From Thiosocius sp963719025 (lineage in GTDB: Bacteria > Pseudomonadota > Gammaproteobacteria > Chromatiales > Chromatiaceae), in NCBI GenBank assembly GCA_963719025.1, contig CAVRBK010000026.1, forward strand, positions 1-33,693: 33,693 nucleotides of DNA. The letters are read 5' to 3'. A program made the translations under genes and the position numbers. Below are positions 26,162 through 33,693 of this stretch, piece after piece; the stretch's first letter is position 1, and every line of letters begins with the position of its first letter. The notes under the pieces are model-generated. The model was not told the origin of the DNA. It searched no databases and saw only the letters and a list, made by a program, of their open reading frames with translations.

Positions 26162-27071
26162 ACGCACTGCTCGACAGGCCACGTCTGCTGCTGGCCTGTG
26201 TGCGCTGTTCTGGGCCGGCAATTTCGTCCTCGGTCGCGCGATGCACGAGGCGATACCGCCGATCGGCCTGGCGTTCTGGCGCTGGGCCGGCGCCTCGCTG
26301 ATCGTGCTGCCGTTCGTCTGGCGTCCACTGTGCCGCGCAGTGGCCGCTGCTGCGGCGCCATCTGTGGCCGCATGTCTGTTGCTCGCGCTGCTCGGCGTGT
26401 CCGGTTTCAACACCTTCGTGTACCTGGGCTTGCAGACCACCACGGCCACCAACAGCGTACTGATCCAGTCGACCATGCCGGTGCAGATCCTCTTGCTCAA
26501 CTGGCTGCTGTTCGCACGCCGGTGTCAGGCGCGTCGAGATCTGTCTCGATCCTGCTGTCGCTGGCTGGGTGTCGTGGTGATCATCAGCGGCTGGCGAGCC
26601 GCTGCGCCTGCTGCGACGGCGACTGGAACCGCGGTGATCTCTGGGTGCTTGGTGCCGCCGTGATCTGGGCGCTGTACTCGGTGTTGCTGCGCTGGCGGCC
26701 CGCCTGATCTGGACCCGCGGGCGTTTCTCGGGTTTCACCCTGCTCGCCGGTTGGCTGCTTCTGTTGCCGTCTATCTGCTCGAACACGCAGTGCGACGGCC
26801 CGTGATGCTGGAATCTGCCGGTGTTGCTGACGCGTCGCCTACGTGGCGGTATTTCCGTCTGCACTGGCCTATATTTTCTGGAACCGGGGTGTCGCAACGG
26901 TCGGCGCCAATGCGGCCGGACACTTCATCCACCTGATGCCGGTGTTTGGTTCGCTGATGGCCGTGGGGTTGCTCGGCGAGGTGTTTCGCCTGGTACCACG
27001 CGGTTGGGGTTGCGCTGGTTGCCGCCGGAATCCTGTTGAATCTCACCGGCAGGCGGTCGACCGCCGGCTGA
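26158..27071 (+). pseudogene. EamA/DMT-family permease, several frame breaks
   Basis: Ten-helix drug/metabolite transporter, about 300 residues if restored. Recognisable segments: ALFWAGNFVLGRAMHEAIPPI, GLAFWRWAGASLIVLPFVW, GFNTFVYLGLQTTTATNSV, MPVQILLLNWLLF, GAAVIWALYSVLLRW, PSALAYIFWNRGVATVGAN, FIHLMPVFGSLMAVGLLGE and a C-terminal ILLNLTGRRSTAG ending at 27071. These lie in three frames; I count at least five shifts (near 26210, 26520, 26640, 26700-26840, 26995). No clear start codon is visible; the gene probably begins at or overlapping the orn stop. The substrate is unknown. Segment order and spacing match an intact EamA protein, so sequence error is suspected. Confidence 0.75.
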
Positions 27072-27111
27072 GCAAAGGGACGACCGATCGGCCGCGCGCA
27101 TGGGAGGTGTC

Positions 27112-27982
27112 ATGGATTACAGTGTTTTCTTCAGCTATCGGCGAGCGGATACGTCCGGCCATGCAGGGCGCATCGGTGACGATCTCGAACGCCATTTCAA
27201 TCGTGCCCTGGTGTTCCGTGATGTCGACTCGATCAAGGCCGGCGCCGATTTCGTTGCGGCGCTGGAAAAGGCGATTGCGGTGGCGCAGGTCGCCATCGTG
27301 CTGATCGGCGACAACTGGTTGCAGGCCAAATCCGCTAGACGGTGGACGACGCCTGGATGATCCGGAGGATCATGTGCGCCGCGAGGTGGAAATGGCGCTG
27401 CAGGATGCCGATGTGACCGTGGTGCCGGTGCTGGTCGAAGGTGCCCGTATGCCAGGCGAGCACGAATTGCCGGAGTCGCTGCGCAGACTGGCGCGACTGC
27501 AGGCGATCGAACTGTCCGAGGATCGTTGGGATTTCGACGTGACCCGTCTGGCGCGGGTGCTCGAGCAGGCGGGTATGGCGCGTCATGCCGTCAGCCATCT
27601 GCCGCTGTGGGCCAAGGTGTTGATCGGGGTGTTCGCGCTTGCGGCCGTCGGTATGGCGGTATGGTGCTGGACGGGTTCGACCGCGTCGGTCGATCGCTAT
27701 ACCGGACTGTGGCACATGCCGAACGGGGGTTACTGGACGGTCCGTGAGAAGGCCGGGCAGTTGTGGGTCGAGGAGACACACCACGAGAGTCAGCAGGTGT
27801 GGAAGCGAGGGCCCGGGGAGTTAAAAGACAAAGGCTTGCAGGTCGACCTGGAACCGGTGTTCGACAAGGTTGATTTTCGTTACCGGTACCGGCTCAGGTT
27901 GAGCGACGACCAGGGCAGCCTGATCGGCTCGCAGGGCCGAACTGATCGCAAATCCAGATCGTCGGTCGTGCTTGACCCGTAG
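27112..27982 (+). CDS. TIR-domain membrane protein with unrecognised C-terminal domain, one frameshift
   Basis: Restored length about 289 residues. Residues 1-~140 are a TIR domain: DYSVFFSYRRADTSGHAGRI, VFRDVDSIKAGADFVAALEKAI (Glu52 at the place of the NADase Glu), VAIVLIGDNWL, REVEMALQ and VVPVLVEGA. One helix at about 163-186 (LPLWAKVLIGVFALAAVGMAVW) follows. Residues ~190-289 contain GLWHMPNGGYWTVREKAGQLWVEE and look like a lipocalin-like beta sheet outside the membrane. Removing one A from AAA at 27328-27330 joins QANPLDGG to the second part (871-1 divides by three). GGAGG is 5 bases before ATG 27112. Function unknown; TIR-TM proteins of this type are not proven defence genes. Confidence 0.78.
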
Positions 27983-27998
27983 AAAGGCGTTGAAGGTT

Positions 27999-28021
27999 GC
28001 GGGCGACCGGCGGTCGCCCGC
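27999..28021. terminator. Hairpin between TIR and TPR genes
   Basis: Perfect 10-bp inverted repeat GCGGGCGACC / GGTCGCCCGC (27999-28008 and 28012-28021) with a 3-base loop, 17 bases after the TIR stop and 7 bases beyond the likely TPR stop on the other strand. No T run, so a bidirectional stem of moderate terminator quality. Confidence 0.6.
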
Positions 28022-28027
28022 GTACGG

Positions 28028-28452
28028 TCAGGGACGTGGACGGCTCGTCGCCCGGATCGCGATTGTCGATCCAGGCGATGATGCCATCGACGTCCTGCGG
28101 GTTTGCCGCGCCGCGCGATTTTGCCTCGACAAAGGCCGCCCGTGCCGGGCCCAGCTGGCCCATGTGCAGGTAGGCCATGCCCATGCCGATGAACGAGCGC
28201 GTGCCGTCGTCACCCAGGGTGATGGCGCGCTGGAAGCTCTTGACCGCGTCCGAATAGCGCTGATCGAGCAGTTGCATGCCGCCGAGATGGGCATAGGCCT
28301 CATGCGAGTCCGGGTGGGATCTGGGTCAGTTCCTCGTAGACGGCAAGTCGCGCCCTTGATATCGCCGGCGGCCGCTTTCTGCTGGCCTTCGGCCAGTGCC
28401 GTGTCGACCTGGGCCAGGGCAAGTTGGCCGAGCCCAGCGTGATGGCCAGCAT
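28028..28452 (-). pseudogene. Small exported TPR protein, several frame breaks
   Basis: Restored length about 140 residues. The start is probably ATG 28452 (MLAITLGSA, signal peptide), although an in-frame TTG further upstream would lengthen the leader. Mature part: LALAQVDTALAEGQQKAAAGDIKGA, LAVYEELTQIPP, DSHEAYAHLGGMQLLDQRYSDAVKSFQRAITL and FIGMGMAYLHMGQLGPARAAFVEA, i.e. two to three tetratricopeptide repeats of about 34 residues. Frame changes near 28416, 28353, 28325 and 28035; net shift consistent with an intact frame. TPR proteins are protein-interaction scaffolds. It lies upstream of the HAO-like gene's terminator region and is separately transcribed from that gene; function unknown. 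Confidence 0.6.
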
Positions 28453-28499
28453 CACGCTCAAGTAAAACAATGAGTCGTTCGCATTTAGAAATTCTCCCG

Positions 28500-28532
28500 A
28501 AAAAAAGGCGTGCCCGGTTGCCCGGACACGCC
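28500..28532 (-). terminator. Rho-independent terminator of the HAO-like gene
   Basis: On the minus strand an 11-bp stem GGCGTGTCCGG / CCGGGCACGCC (one T-G wobble) closes a GCAA tetraloop and is followed directly by seven T (28506-28500). It begins 17 bases after the TAA of the HAO-like gene. This is the clearest intrinsic terminator in the window. Confidence 0.92.
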
Positions 28533-28548
28533 ATTTCGCTATTGCAGC

Positions 28549-30042
28549 TTACTTGAGGGCGCCCTTACCGTAGCGTTCCTCGAAGCCTTTGCGGACCTTG
28601 TCGATCTGGTCCTTGCTCATGCCTTCGAAGTACCAGGCATGGCCCTCGATCGGCTTGAAGTACTTGTCGAGCATCGCGTCGGCGAACTTCTCGTTGCCGT
28701 CCTTCTTGCATCGAGGCTTCCTTCAGCTCAGGGATCCACTTCATGTAGGTGTGCTTGGCGACCTCGTACAGGCCGTGCCACCAGGTGTAGTCCGGACCAC
28801 TCATCGAGGCGCCGTGACGTGCGCGACGACCCTCGTGGTGCCAGATTTCCCACCAGGTCCACTCGATCTTGTCGTCGAACGGCGCAGGGGTGATGTAACC
28901 GTCCTTCTTCAGCTCACCCATGACAGCGGCGATCGGCTTGGCGAATTTCTCGTTGTAGAGATCCACCACGTCGTCGAACTGCTTGTAGTGACCGTCGATC
29001 ACGCCTTCGCTGTGACAGGCTGCACAGACTTCCTGCATCTTTTCGCGACGATCCTCCCAGGTCAGGACCTCGACCACCTTCGAACCCTTGGCCTGCGTCA
29101 CCCACTTTCGGGATCGCGCCGCCTTCCTTGACGTCGAACTCGTCGCCGTTCTCGAGCTTCACCAGGTTGATCTTCTGCGAGATCGGCGGACGCAGGGTCC
29201 AGGAGATGCGCTCACCCACGTTGTGGGTCTTCGGCTGGTCACCGCCACGGCTCATGTGACAGGTGGCGCAGGTCGGTGCGGCCGAGTAGTCGACACCGGC
29301 AACCCACTTGTCGGACTCGAGGTTCATTTCGTCCACTTTGGCGCGGTAGATGATGCCGTGCTTGGACTCGTTGTAGACCTCGATCTGCGGATGGTCAGGA
29401 CCGACGTGGCACTTGCCGCAGGTATCAGGCGTGCGGGCCTGGGCCTTGGAGAAGCGGTGACGACCGTGACAGGCGGTACAGGAGCCGGCGGAACCGTCCG
29501 GGTTGATACGGCCGATGCCGGTGTTCGGCCAGGTACCCGGGGTGGGCTTGCCGTCTTTGCCGATTTCCACGACACCACCGTGACACTGGCGGCAACCGGC
29601 GTTTACGGCAGCCGGGCCACCGACCACTTCGCCGAGCAGGTTGTCGAGCGAGGCCAGGATCTGACCGGCCTTGGAATGGTGCGAACCATCCATCTCTTCG
29701 AATTCCTGCTGGTGGCAGTTGCGAGCAGTCTTTCGGCGATACGATGATCGAGATCAGCTGCTTCTTGTGCATGAAGCCGTCTTTGTCGCCTTTCTCAGCC
29801 TTGTGGCAGTCGAGGCAGTTGACGCCGGACTGGCCGTGCTGGCTGTGGTTCCATTCCTGGGTCAGGCCCGGGTTTTCGGTCATGTGGCAGTCGACACATT
29901 CCTGGCCGGCCGGGTCACCCCAGTCCTTTCCTATCTCGCCCGACGGGCGGGCGGCAAATACGCTGCTGACGGCAAGCATCAGTCCGAACGCCATTAAAAG
30001 GCGTGTCACGCTGCCGCTTGCCGGGCTGATGGCATGGCTCAT
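28549..30042 (-). CDS. Octahaem cytochrome c of the hydroxylamine oxidoreductase family, three frameshifts
   Basis: Restored length 496 residues with signal peptide (RLLMAFGLMLAVSSVFA). Eight CxxCH sites at about residues 49, 76, 106, 150, 188, 208, 258 and 338: CVDCH, CLDCH, CSNCH, CRQCH, CTACH, CGKCH, CATCH, CAACH. All end in His, so it is not the CxxCK octahaem nitrite reductase. The SKHGIIY segment and RRARHGASMSGPDYTWWHGLYEVAKH are HAO-family hallmarks. One extra base each near 29728 (needed for CSNCH), 29100 and 28711 (C-terminus then ends YGKGALK). GGGAGG 10 bases before ATG 30042. No haoB, c554 or ammonia monooxygenase genes nearby, so hydroxylamine or NO detoxification, or reductive use, is more likely than nitrification. 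Whether the catalytic cross-linking Tyr is present I cannot tell. Confidence 0.87.
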
Positions 30043-30180
30043 TTGTGGAATCCTCCCAAGGATTTTCCGGGTGGTACTACCCCGGCCGTTTCTTGTTTAT
30101 GTCGATATCGCGATGCAGAGCGAATTCCCACTGCGCACAATATGTCGCAGCAAATTACCGACAAGAGGTGGGGTTTAACC

Positions 30181-30194
30181 TTGAGGCAGCTCAA
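30181..30194. promoter_or_regulatory. FNR/DNR-type operator, HAO-proximal
   Basis: TTGA-GGCAGC-TCAA, part of a larger perfect CTTGAG-N4-CTCAAG palindrome. Its centre (30187.5) is 33 bases from a TAATTT on the minus strand (30157-30152), close to the spacing of a class II FNR-type promoter driving the HAO-like gene, whose ATG is at 30042. Confidence 0.65.
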
Positions 30195-30239
30195 GAATTC
30201 AAATCCGGCAGCGCAGTTTGGTGCGCATGGGGCGAACAC

Positions 30240-30253
30240 TTGACTTAGATCAA
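30240..30253. promoter_or_regulatory. FNR/DNR-type operator, regulator-proximal
   Basis: TTGA-CTTAGA-TCAA inside an 18-base palindrome with arms ACTTGA/TCAAGT (30238-30255); it matches the FNR consensus TTGAT-N4-ATCAA at 9 of 10 positions. The centre is 59 bases from the other site and 32 bases from an AATGAT (30276-30281) that could serve as -10 for the Crp/Fnr gene. The rest of the 336-base intergenic region 30043-30378 holds no gene I can support. Confidence 0.7.
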
Positions 30254-30378
30254 GTAACGACGGTTTTGATGCCGGAATGATGCCGACCGAAAGACGATTT
30301 ATGTGCCTCAATGTGGTGCAAATGCGGCACTGCCTGATCGTGCCCGTTCGCGACAGCATCCGAGCAAGTAGAGAAGTC

Positions 30379-31095
30379 ATGCATTCAACGAGAATTCCGG
30401 TCCGAGTCGATCAGATGAAAGGGGTAAAGTTGTTCGAGGGACTCGATGGTTCGAGGGTAAGCGAAATCGCCCAGGGCGCGTGGATCGTGTCGCACCAGCG
30501 TGCCACCCGTATCGTCAGTCGGGGAGACACGTTGGAAGGCCTGTTCACCGTTTTTGCCGGCAATCTGAAGCTGTATATGCTGTCCTGTGGCGGTAACGAA
30601 CGCGTCTTGCGCATCCTGCGCCCGGGCGACAGCTTCGGCGAGGTCATCATGTTCAACAGCATCCCCAGCCCGGTGTTTGTGGAGAGCCTGTCGACCGTCA
30701 CCCTCGGATACTTTCCGCGAGACGTCGTCAATGAGGCATTGGCCAGCGATCCCCAGTTTACCAACGCAATGCTGTGCGGCATGGGGGCGATGATGCGCGA
30801 GCTGATCCAGGACCTGGAGACCTGTTGTCTGCAGAACGCCTGCCAGCGCACCATCAACTACCTGTTGCGCGAGGCCGAGTCGGCGCCGCCGCCGCACGTC
30901 GAGATTCAGCTGCCGGGGCCGAAGGCGGTGGTCGCCAGCCTGTTGAATGTCTCGGCCGAGACCTTCTCGCGCGAACTGCATCGATTGCAGGACAGGGGGT
31001 TTATCGAGATCAACCGTCGCATCATCTATGTGCGCGATCGCGAGGGCCTCATCGGTGCGGCAGAGGATGCGGAGCCGATGCGTCGGACGCACTGA
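30379..31095 (+). CDS. Crp/Fnr family regulator (DNR/NnrR-like)
   Basis: 238 residues from ATG 30379 (an upstream ATG at 30277 would add a 34-residue unlikely leader). Cyclic-nucleotide-type sensor barrel with LRPGDSFGE (83-88), long dimer helix (AMMRELIQDLETCCLQNACQRTINYLL), then a Crp-type winged helix with recognition helix VSAETFSRELHRLQDRG. Its Glu184, Ser187, Arg188 match the E-x-x-S-R of FNR that reads TTGA. There is no N-terminal Cys cluster, so it is not an O2-sensing FNR; DNR-like haem/NO sensing is possible, though not shown. It is divergent from the HAO-like gene with two matching operators between, suggesting local and autoregulatory control. Confidence 0.88.
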   Translation: MHSTRIPVRVDQMKGVKLFEGLDGSRVSEIAQGAWIVSHQRATRIVSRGDTLEGLFTVFAGNLKLYMLSCGGNERVLRILRPGDSFGEVIMFNSIPSPVFVESLSTVTLGYFPRDVVNEALASDPQFTNAMLCGMGAMMRELIQDLETCCLQNACQRTINYLLREAESAPPPHVEIQLPGPKAVVASLLNVSAETFSRELHRLQDRGFIEINRRIIYVRDREGLIGAAEDAEPMRRTH

Positions 31096-32193
31096 GCGGA
31101 TCTTGCGCGCCGGCCGGCGCATGGCCGGATCAGCGCGTGCTGCCTCTCGAGCGCCCACTCGACGTGCTCCCGCACCATCGGGTCCGGATGCTCGGCGTGT
31201 CTGCGCAGCGCCGTCGACGATGGCCTCGTCATGGGCGCATTGCCGAGGGCCACGGCGATGTTGCGTTGCCAGCGCGGGTAGCCGATGCGGCGGATTGCCG
31301 AACCCTCGGTGCGGCTTAAAAACGTGTCTTCCGACCAGCCGAACAGGGCCAGCAGGGTCGCACTGTCGAGGCCGTGGCGGGGTGCGAAGTCCGGCTCTGC
31401 CGTGGGTTGGGAAAAACGGTTCCACGGGCAGACCTGCTGACAGTCGTCACAGCCATAGATCCGGTTGCCGATCAGCGGTCGCAGTGCTTCCGGAATGGCC
31501 CCTTTGAGTTCGATGGTCAGGTACGAGATGCAGCGCCGCGCATCCACCTGGTAGGGCGCTACGATGGCCCGGGTGGGACAGATATCGAGGCAGGCGCGTG
31601 CAATCACCGCAGTGTTCGTCGACCGCCTGATCCGTCGGTAGCGGCAGATCGGTATACAGTTCGCCGAGAAAAAACCAGGAACCCGCATCGCGGTTCAGCA
31701 GGTTCGAATGCTTGCCGATCCAGCCCAGGCCGGCCTTCTGCGCAATGGCCTTCTCCATGACCGGCGCCGAGTCGACGAAGGCCCGGTAGCCGAACGGTCC
31801 AATCGCCTGTTCGATGCGTGTTGCCAGGTGTTGCAGGCGCTTGCGCATGACCTTGTGGTAATCGCGGCCCAACGCATAGCGCGAGATAAAGGCGCGTGCC
31901 GGTTCGCCAAGGATGCTTTCCGGATCGGCCTCGTCGGGACGGTAGTCCATGCGTACCGAGATGATGCGCAGGGTGCCCGGGATGAGTTCTGCGGGACGCG
32001 TGCGCTTGCTGCCGTGCTCGGCCATGAACGCCATCTCGCCGTGGTAGCCTTTGTCCAGCCAGCGTGCCAGGTGTTGTTCGGCTTCGGTCAGCGCGGTGTC
32101 GGCAATACCGACCTGCTGAAAACCGAGTTCCTCTCCCCACTGCTTGATGTGGCGTGCGAGCTGGTTGAAATTGATCTCTGGCTGGGTTTCCAT
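31026..32193 (-). CDS. queG: Epoxyqueuosine reductase QueG, frameshifts
   Basis: Cobalamin and [4Fe-4S] enzyme reducing epoxyqueuosine to queuosine in tRNA. Start ATG 32193 (alternative 32208). N-terminal RHIKQWGEELGFQQVGIAD, then FVDSAPVMEKAIAQKAGLGWIGK, FLGELYTDLPL, the ferredoxin clusters CGDCTACLDICPTRAIV and YGCDDCQQVCPWN, and a C-terminal HEAT-like helix pair (VREHVEWALE). One extra base near 31597 splits CGDCT from ACLDICP. Between about 31211 and 31234 the open frame reads MTRPSST where the shifted frame gives HDEAIVD, a second compensated pair. The open frame runs to 31026, 70 bases into the convergent regulator gene; a further shift would end it at TGA 31132-31130, which I find more natural. 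Confidence 0.87.
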
Positions 32194-32226
32194 CACGTCT
32201 TTAAACATACCCGGTTTTCCGCGCCA

Positions 32227-33693
32227 ATGAGCCCCCGAACCCTGCCATTCACCGAGACCCTGCCGCGCGCCCTGTACACCGCCGCGCAGGTACGTGCCTT
32301 CGATCGACTGGCGATCGAGCGTTTCGGTATTGCCGGCGAGGTGCTGATGGAGCGTGCCGGCAGCGCTGTGTTCGATCTGGTGCGCCGGCGCTGGCCGCAG
32401 GCGAAACGCTGGGTGGTGCTGGTGGGTACCGGCAACAACGGGGGCGACGGGTTCGTCGTTGCGCGCCTGGCCGCCGAGCAGGGGATTGCCGTGAGCGTGC
32501 TGCAACTGGGTGAGCGTGAGCGCATCGGTGGTGATGCCGCGACCCATGCCGCGCGCTGGCAGGCGCTGGGTGGCGACTGGTTGGAGTTCGAGGGAATTCC
32601 CCGCGATACCGATCTGATTGTCGATGCCATGCTCGGAACCGGCCTGGAGCGACCGGTGACGGGCCGCTTCGCCGATGCCATTGGCGCCGCCAATGCGCAT
32701 GTCGCACCCTGCATCGCGGTCGATGTGCCGTCCGGTCTCAATGCCGATACCGGGGCGGTGATGGGGGCGGCAATCAGGGCCGCGACGACCCTCAGTTTCA
32801 TCGGCCTGAAACAGGGCCTGTTCACGGCTGATGGTCCCGACTGTGCCGGCGAGATCGTATTCGATGCCTTGGGCCTGCCGGCCGCTGTGTATGCCAGCTG
32901 CGTGCTGGCGGCGCGGCGTATCGACTGGCCGAAACAGGCCCGACTGCTCGAGCCACGGGCGCGCAACGTGCACAAGGGCCATTTTGGCCATGTGCTGGTG
33001 ATCGGCGGCAACCACGGTATGGCGGGCGCCGGGCTGTTGACCGCCGAGGCCGCGTTGCGGGTCGGCAGTGGCCTGGTCAGCCTGGCCACCCGGCCGTCGC
33101 ACGTGGCTGCGGCGGTTGCGCGCCGGCCGGAGATCATGGCGCATGCGGTGGATGACCCGGAAGCCCTGCGGCCGCTGATGCAGCAGGCCAGCGTGATCGC
33201 CATCGGCCCCGGCCTGGGGCGTGACGATTGGGCCAGGCAGTTGCTGCAAGTAGCGATGGCAGCGGCGCGGCCGCTGGTCGTCGATGCCGATGCCCTGCAC
33301 CTGTTGGCGGAAGCGCCGCAACGACGTGACGACTGGGTGTTGACCCCGCACCCGGGCGAGGCCGCCGCCCTGCTCGGGGTGTGCAATGCCGAGATCCATG
33401 CCGAGCGGTTCGAAACGGTGGCCTCGCTGCAGCGCCGCTATGGCGGAAGCGTGGTGCTCAAAGGCGTGGGCAGCCTGGTCGATAGCGAGGGTGCCTCCCC
33501 GCCAGGACTCTGTGCCCAGGGTAATCCGGGCATGGCGACCGCCGGCATGGGCGACGTACTGAGCGGCGTGATTGCCGGCCTGCTGGCGCAAGGCCTGGCG
33601 ACGCGGGATGCCGCCGAGTGCGGCGTCTGCCTGCATGCGGCGGCCGGTGACCTGGCGGCGATGGACGGCGAACGGGGGTTGCTTGCGAGCGAT
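32227..33693 (+). CDS. nnr: Bifunctional NAD(P)HX epimerase/dehydratase (C-terminus beyond window)
   Basis: Repairs hydrated NADH/NADPH. 489 residues present, unbroken frame, cut by the window end about 10-25 residues short of the family's usual ~500. Domain 1 (~1-215, YjeF_N epimerase): VGTGNNGGDGFVVARLAAEQG and DAMLGTGLERPVTG. Domain 2 (~225-end, ADP/ATP-dependent dehydratase): HKGHFGHVLVIGGNHGMAGA, VVDADALHLL, LTPHPGEAAALLG and the phosphate-binding TAGMGDVLSGVIAGLLA. ATG 32227 is only 33 bases from the divergent queG start, a common pairing in gammaproteobacteria, where tsaE usually follows. Confidence 0.95.
   Translation, partial: MSPRTLPFTETLPRALYTAAQVRAFDRLAIERFGIAGEVLMERAGSAVFDLVRRRWPQAKRWVVLVGTGNNGGDGFVVARLAAEQGIAVSVLQLGERERIGGDAATHAARWQALGGDWLEFEGIPRDTDLIVDAMLGTGLERPVTGRFADAIGAANAHVAPCIAVDVPSGLNADTGAVMGAAIRAATTLSFIGLKQGLFTADGPDCAGEIVFDALGLPAAVYASCVLAARRIDWPKQARLLEPRARNVHKGHFGHVLVIGGNHGMAGAGLLTAEAALRVGSGLVSLATRPSHVAAAVARRPEIMAHAVDDPEALRPLMQQASVIAIGPGLGRDDWARQLLQVAMAAARPLVVDADALHLLAEAPQRRDDWVLTPHPGEAAALLGVCNAEIHAERFETVASLQRRYGGSVVLKGVGSLVDSEGASPPGLCAQGNPGMATAGMGDVLSGVIAGLLAQGLATRDAAECGVCLHAAAGDLAAMDGERGLLASD

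Noticed and set aside
27112..27982. A TIR-based anti-phage island
   Set aside because: The flanking genes are orn, an EamA permease and a TPR protein; no nucleotide-signal synthase, Argonaute, SIR2 or other defence gene is seen, so a defence label is not justified.
31104..31120. GCGCCGGCCGGCGC palindrome as a terminator of the Crp/Fnr gene
   Set aside because: It is self-complementary without a loop or T run, and coding sequence of queG may cross it; not strong enough to annotate.

Overview
The window reads as chromosome of a free-living or symbiotic gammaproteobacterium, GC-rich (roughly 60 % by eye). Support: a Gram-negative LpxH, a gamma-type QueG and Orn, a group-1 style Mrp/Mnh operon, an SseA-type sulfurtransferase, a small monohaem cytochrome c and an octahaem HAO-family cytochrome. 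This mix fits Chromatiales-like sulfur/nitrogen metabolisers, but that placement is inference. I saw no rRNA, tRNA, insertion sequence, prophage or CRISPR array.

Layout. 1-2165 (minus): Mrp/Mnh cation/proton antiporter operon, order E-F-G-B-C, running off the left edge. 2330-5295 (minus): a three-gene operon of a MotA/TolQ-like channel protein, a MotB/TolR-like stator with a long coiled coil and an unrecognised C-terminal domain, and a CobW-type GTPase. 5411-8180 (plus): glycerate 2-kinase, a DUF455 ferritin-like protein and an exported protein. 8186-11171: LpxH (minus), an AEC transporter (plus), and two cyclophilins in tandem (minus), one cytosolic and one exported. 11304-16824: a GGDEF protein (minus) divergent from cysS, followed by a small unknown gene and a DUF3616 gene (plus); then sulfurtransferase and EVE-domain genes (minus). 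16957-22730: a probable surface-sugar/acyl cluster, with deacetylase and formyltransferase (plus) facing Gfo/Idh oxidoreductase, acyl carrier protein, GNAT-like transferase and AMP-ligase (minus). 22896-25464 (minus): M48 protease, monohaem cytochrome c, rsgA. 25616-27982 (plus): orn, an EamA transporter and a TIR-transmembrane protein. 28028-30042 (minus): a TPR protein and the octahaem HAO-like cytochrome. 30379-33693: a Crp/Fnr regulator (plus), queG (minus) and bifunctional NAD(P)HX repair nnrDE (plus, cut by the window end).

The most coherent regulatory story is at 30043-30378. Two perfect TTGA-N6-TCAA palindromes lie between the HAO-like gene and a divergent Crp/Fnr gene whose recognition helix carries the FNR-type E-x-x-S-R residues. 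I infer a local redox or NO-responsive switch.

A second general property is a high density of single-base frame breaks, mostly one extra base each. They fall at 3.9 kb, 5.0 kb, 7.2 kb, perhaps 12.5 kb, and heavily from 23.3 to 31.6 kb, while 12.7-22.7 kb and 32.2-33.7 kb look clean. In the genes I could work through, removing or adding the odd base restores a full-length family member, and conserved housekeeping genes (orn, rsgA) are hit. Sequence or assembly error is therefore more likely than gene decay. Broken genes are annotated below over their restored span.
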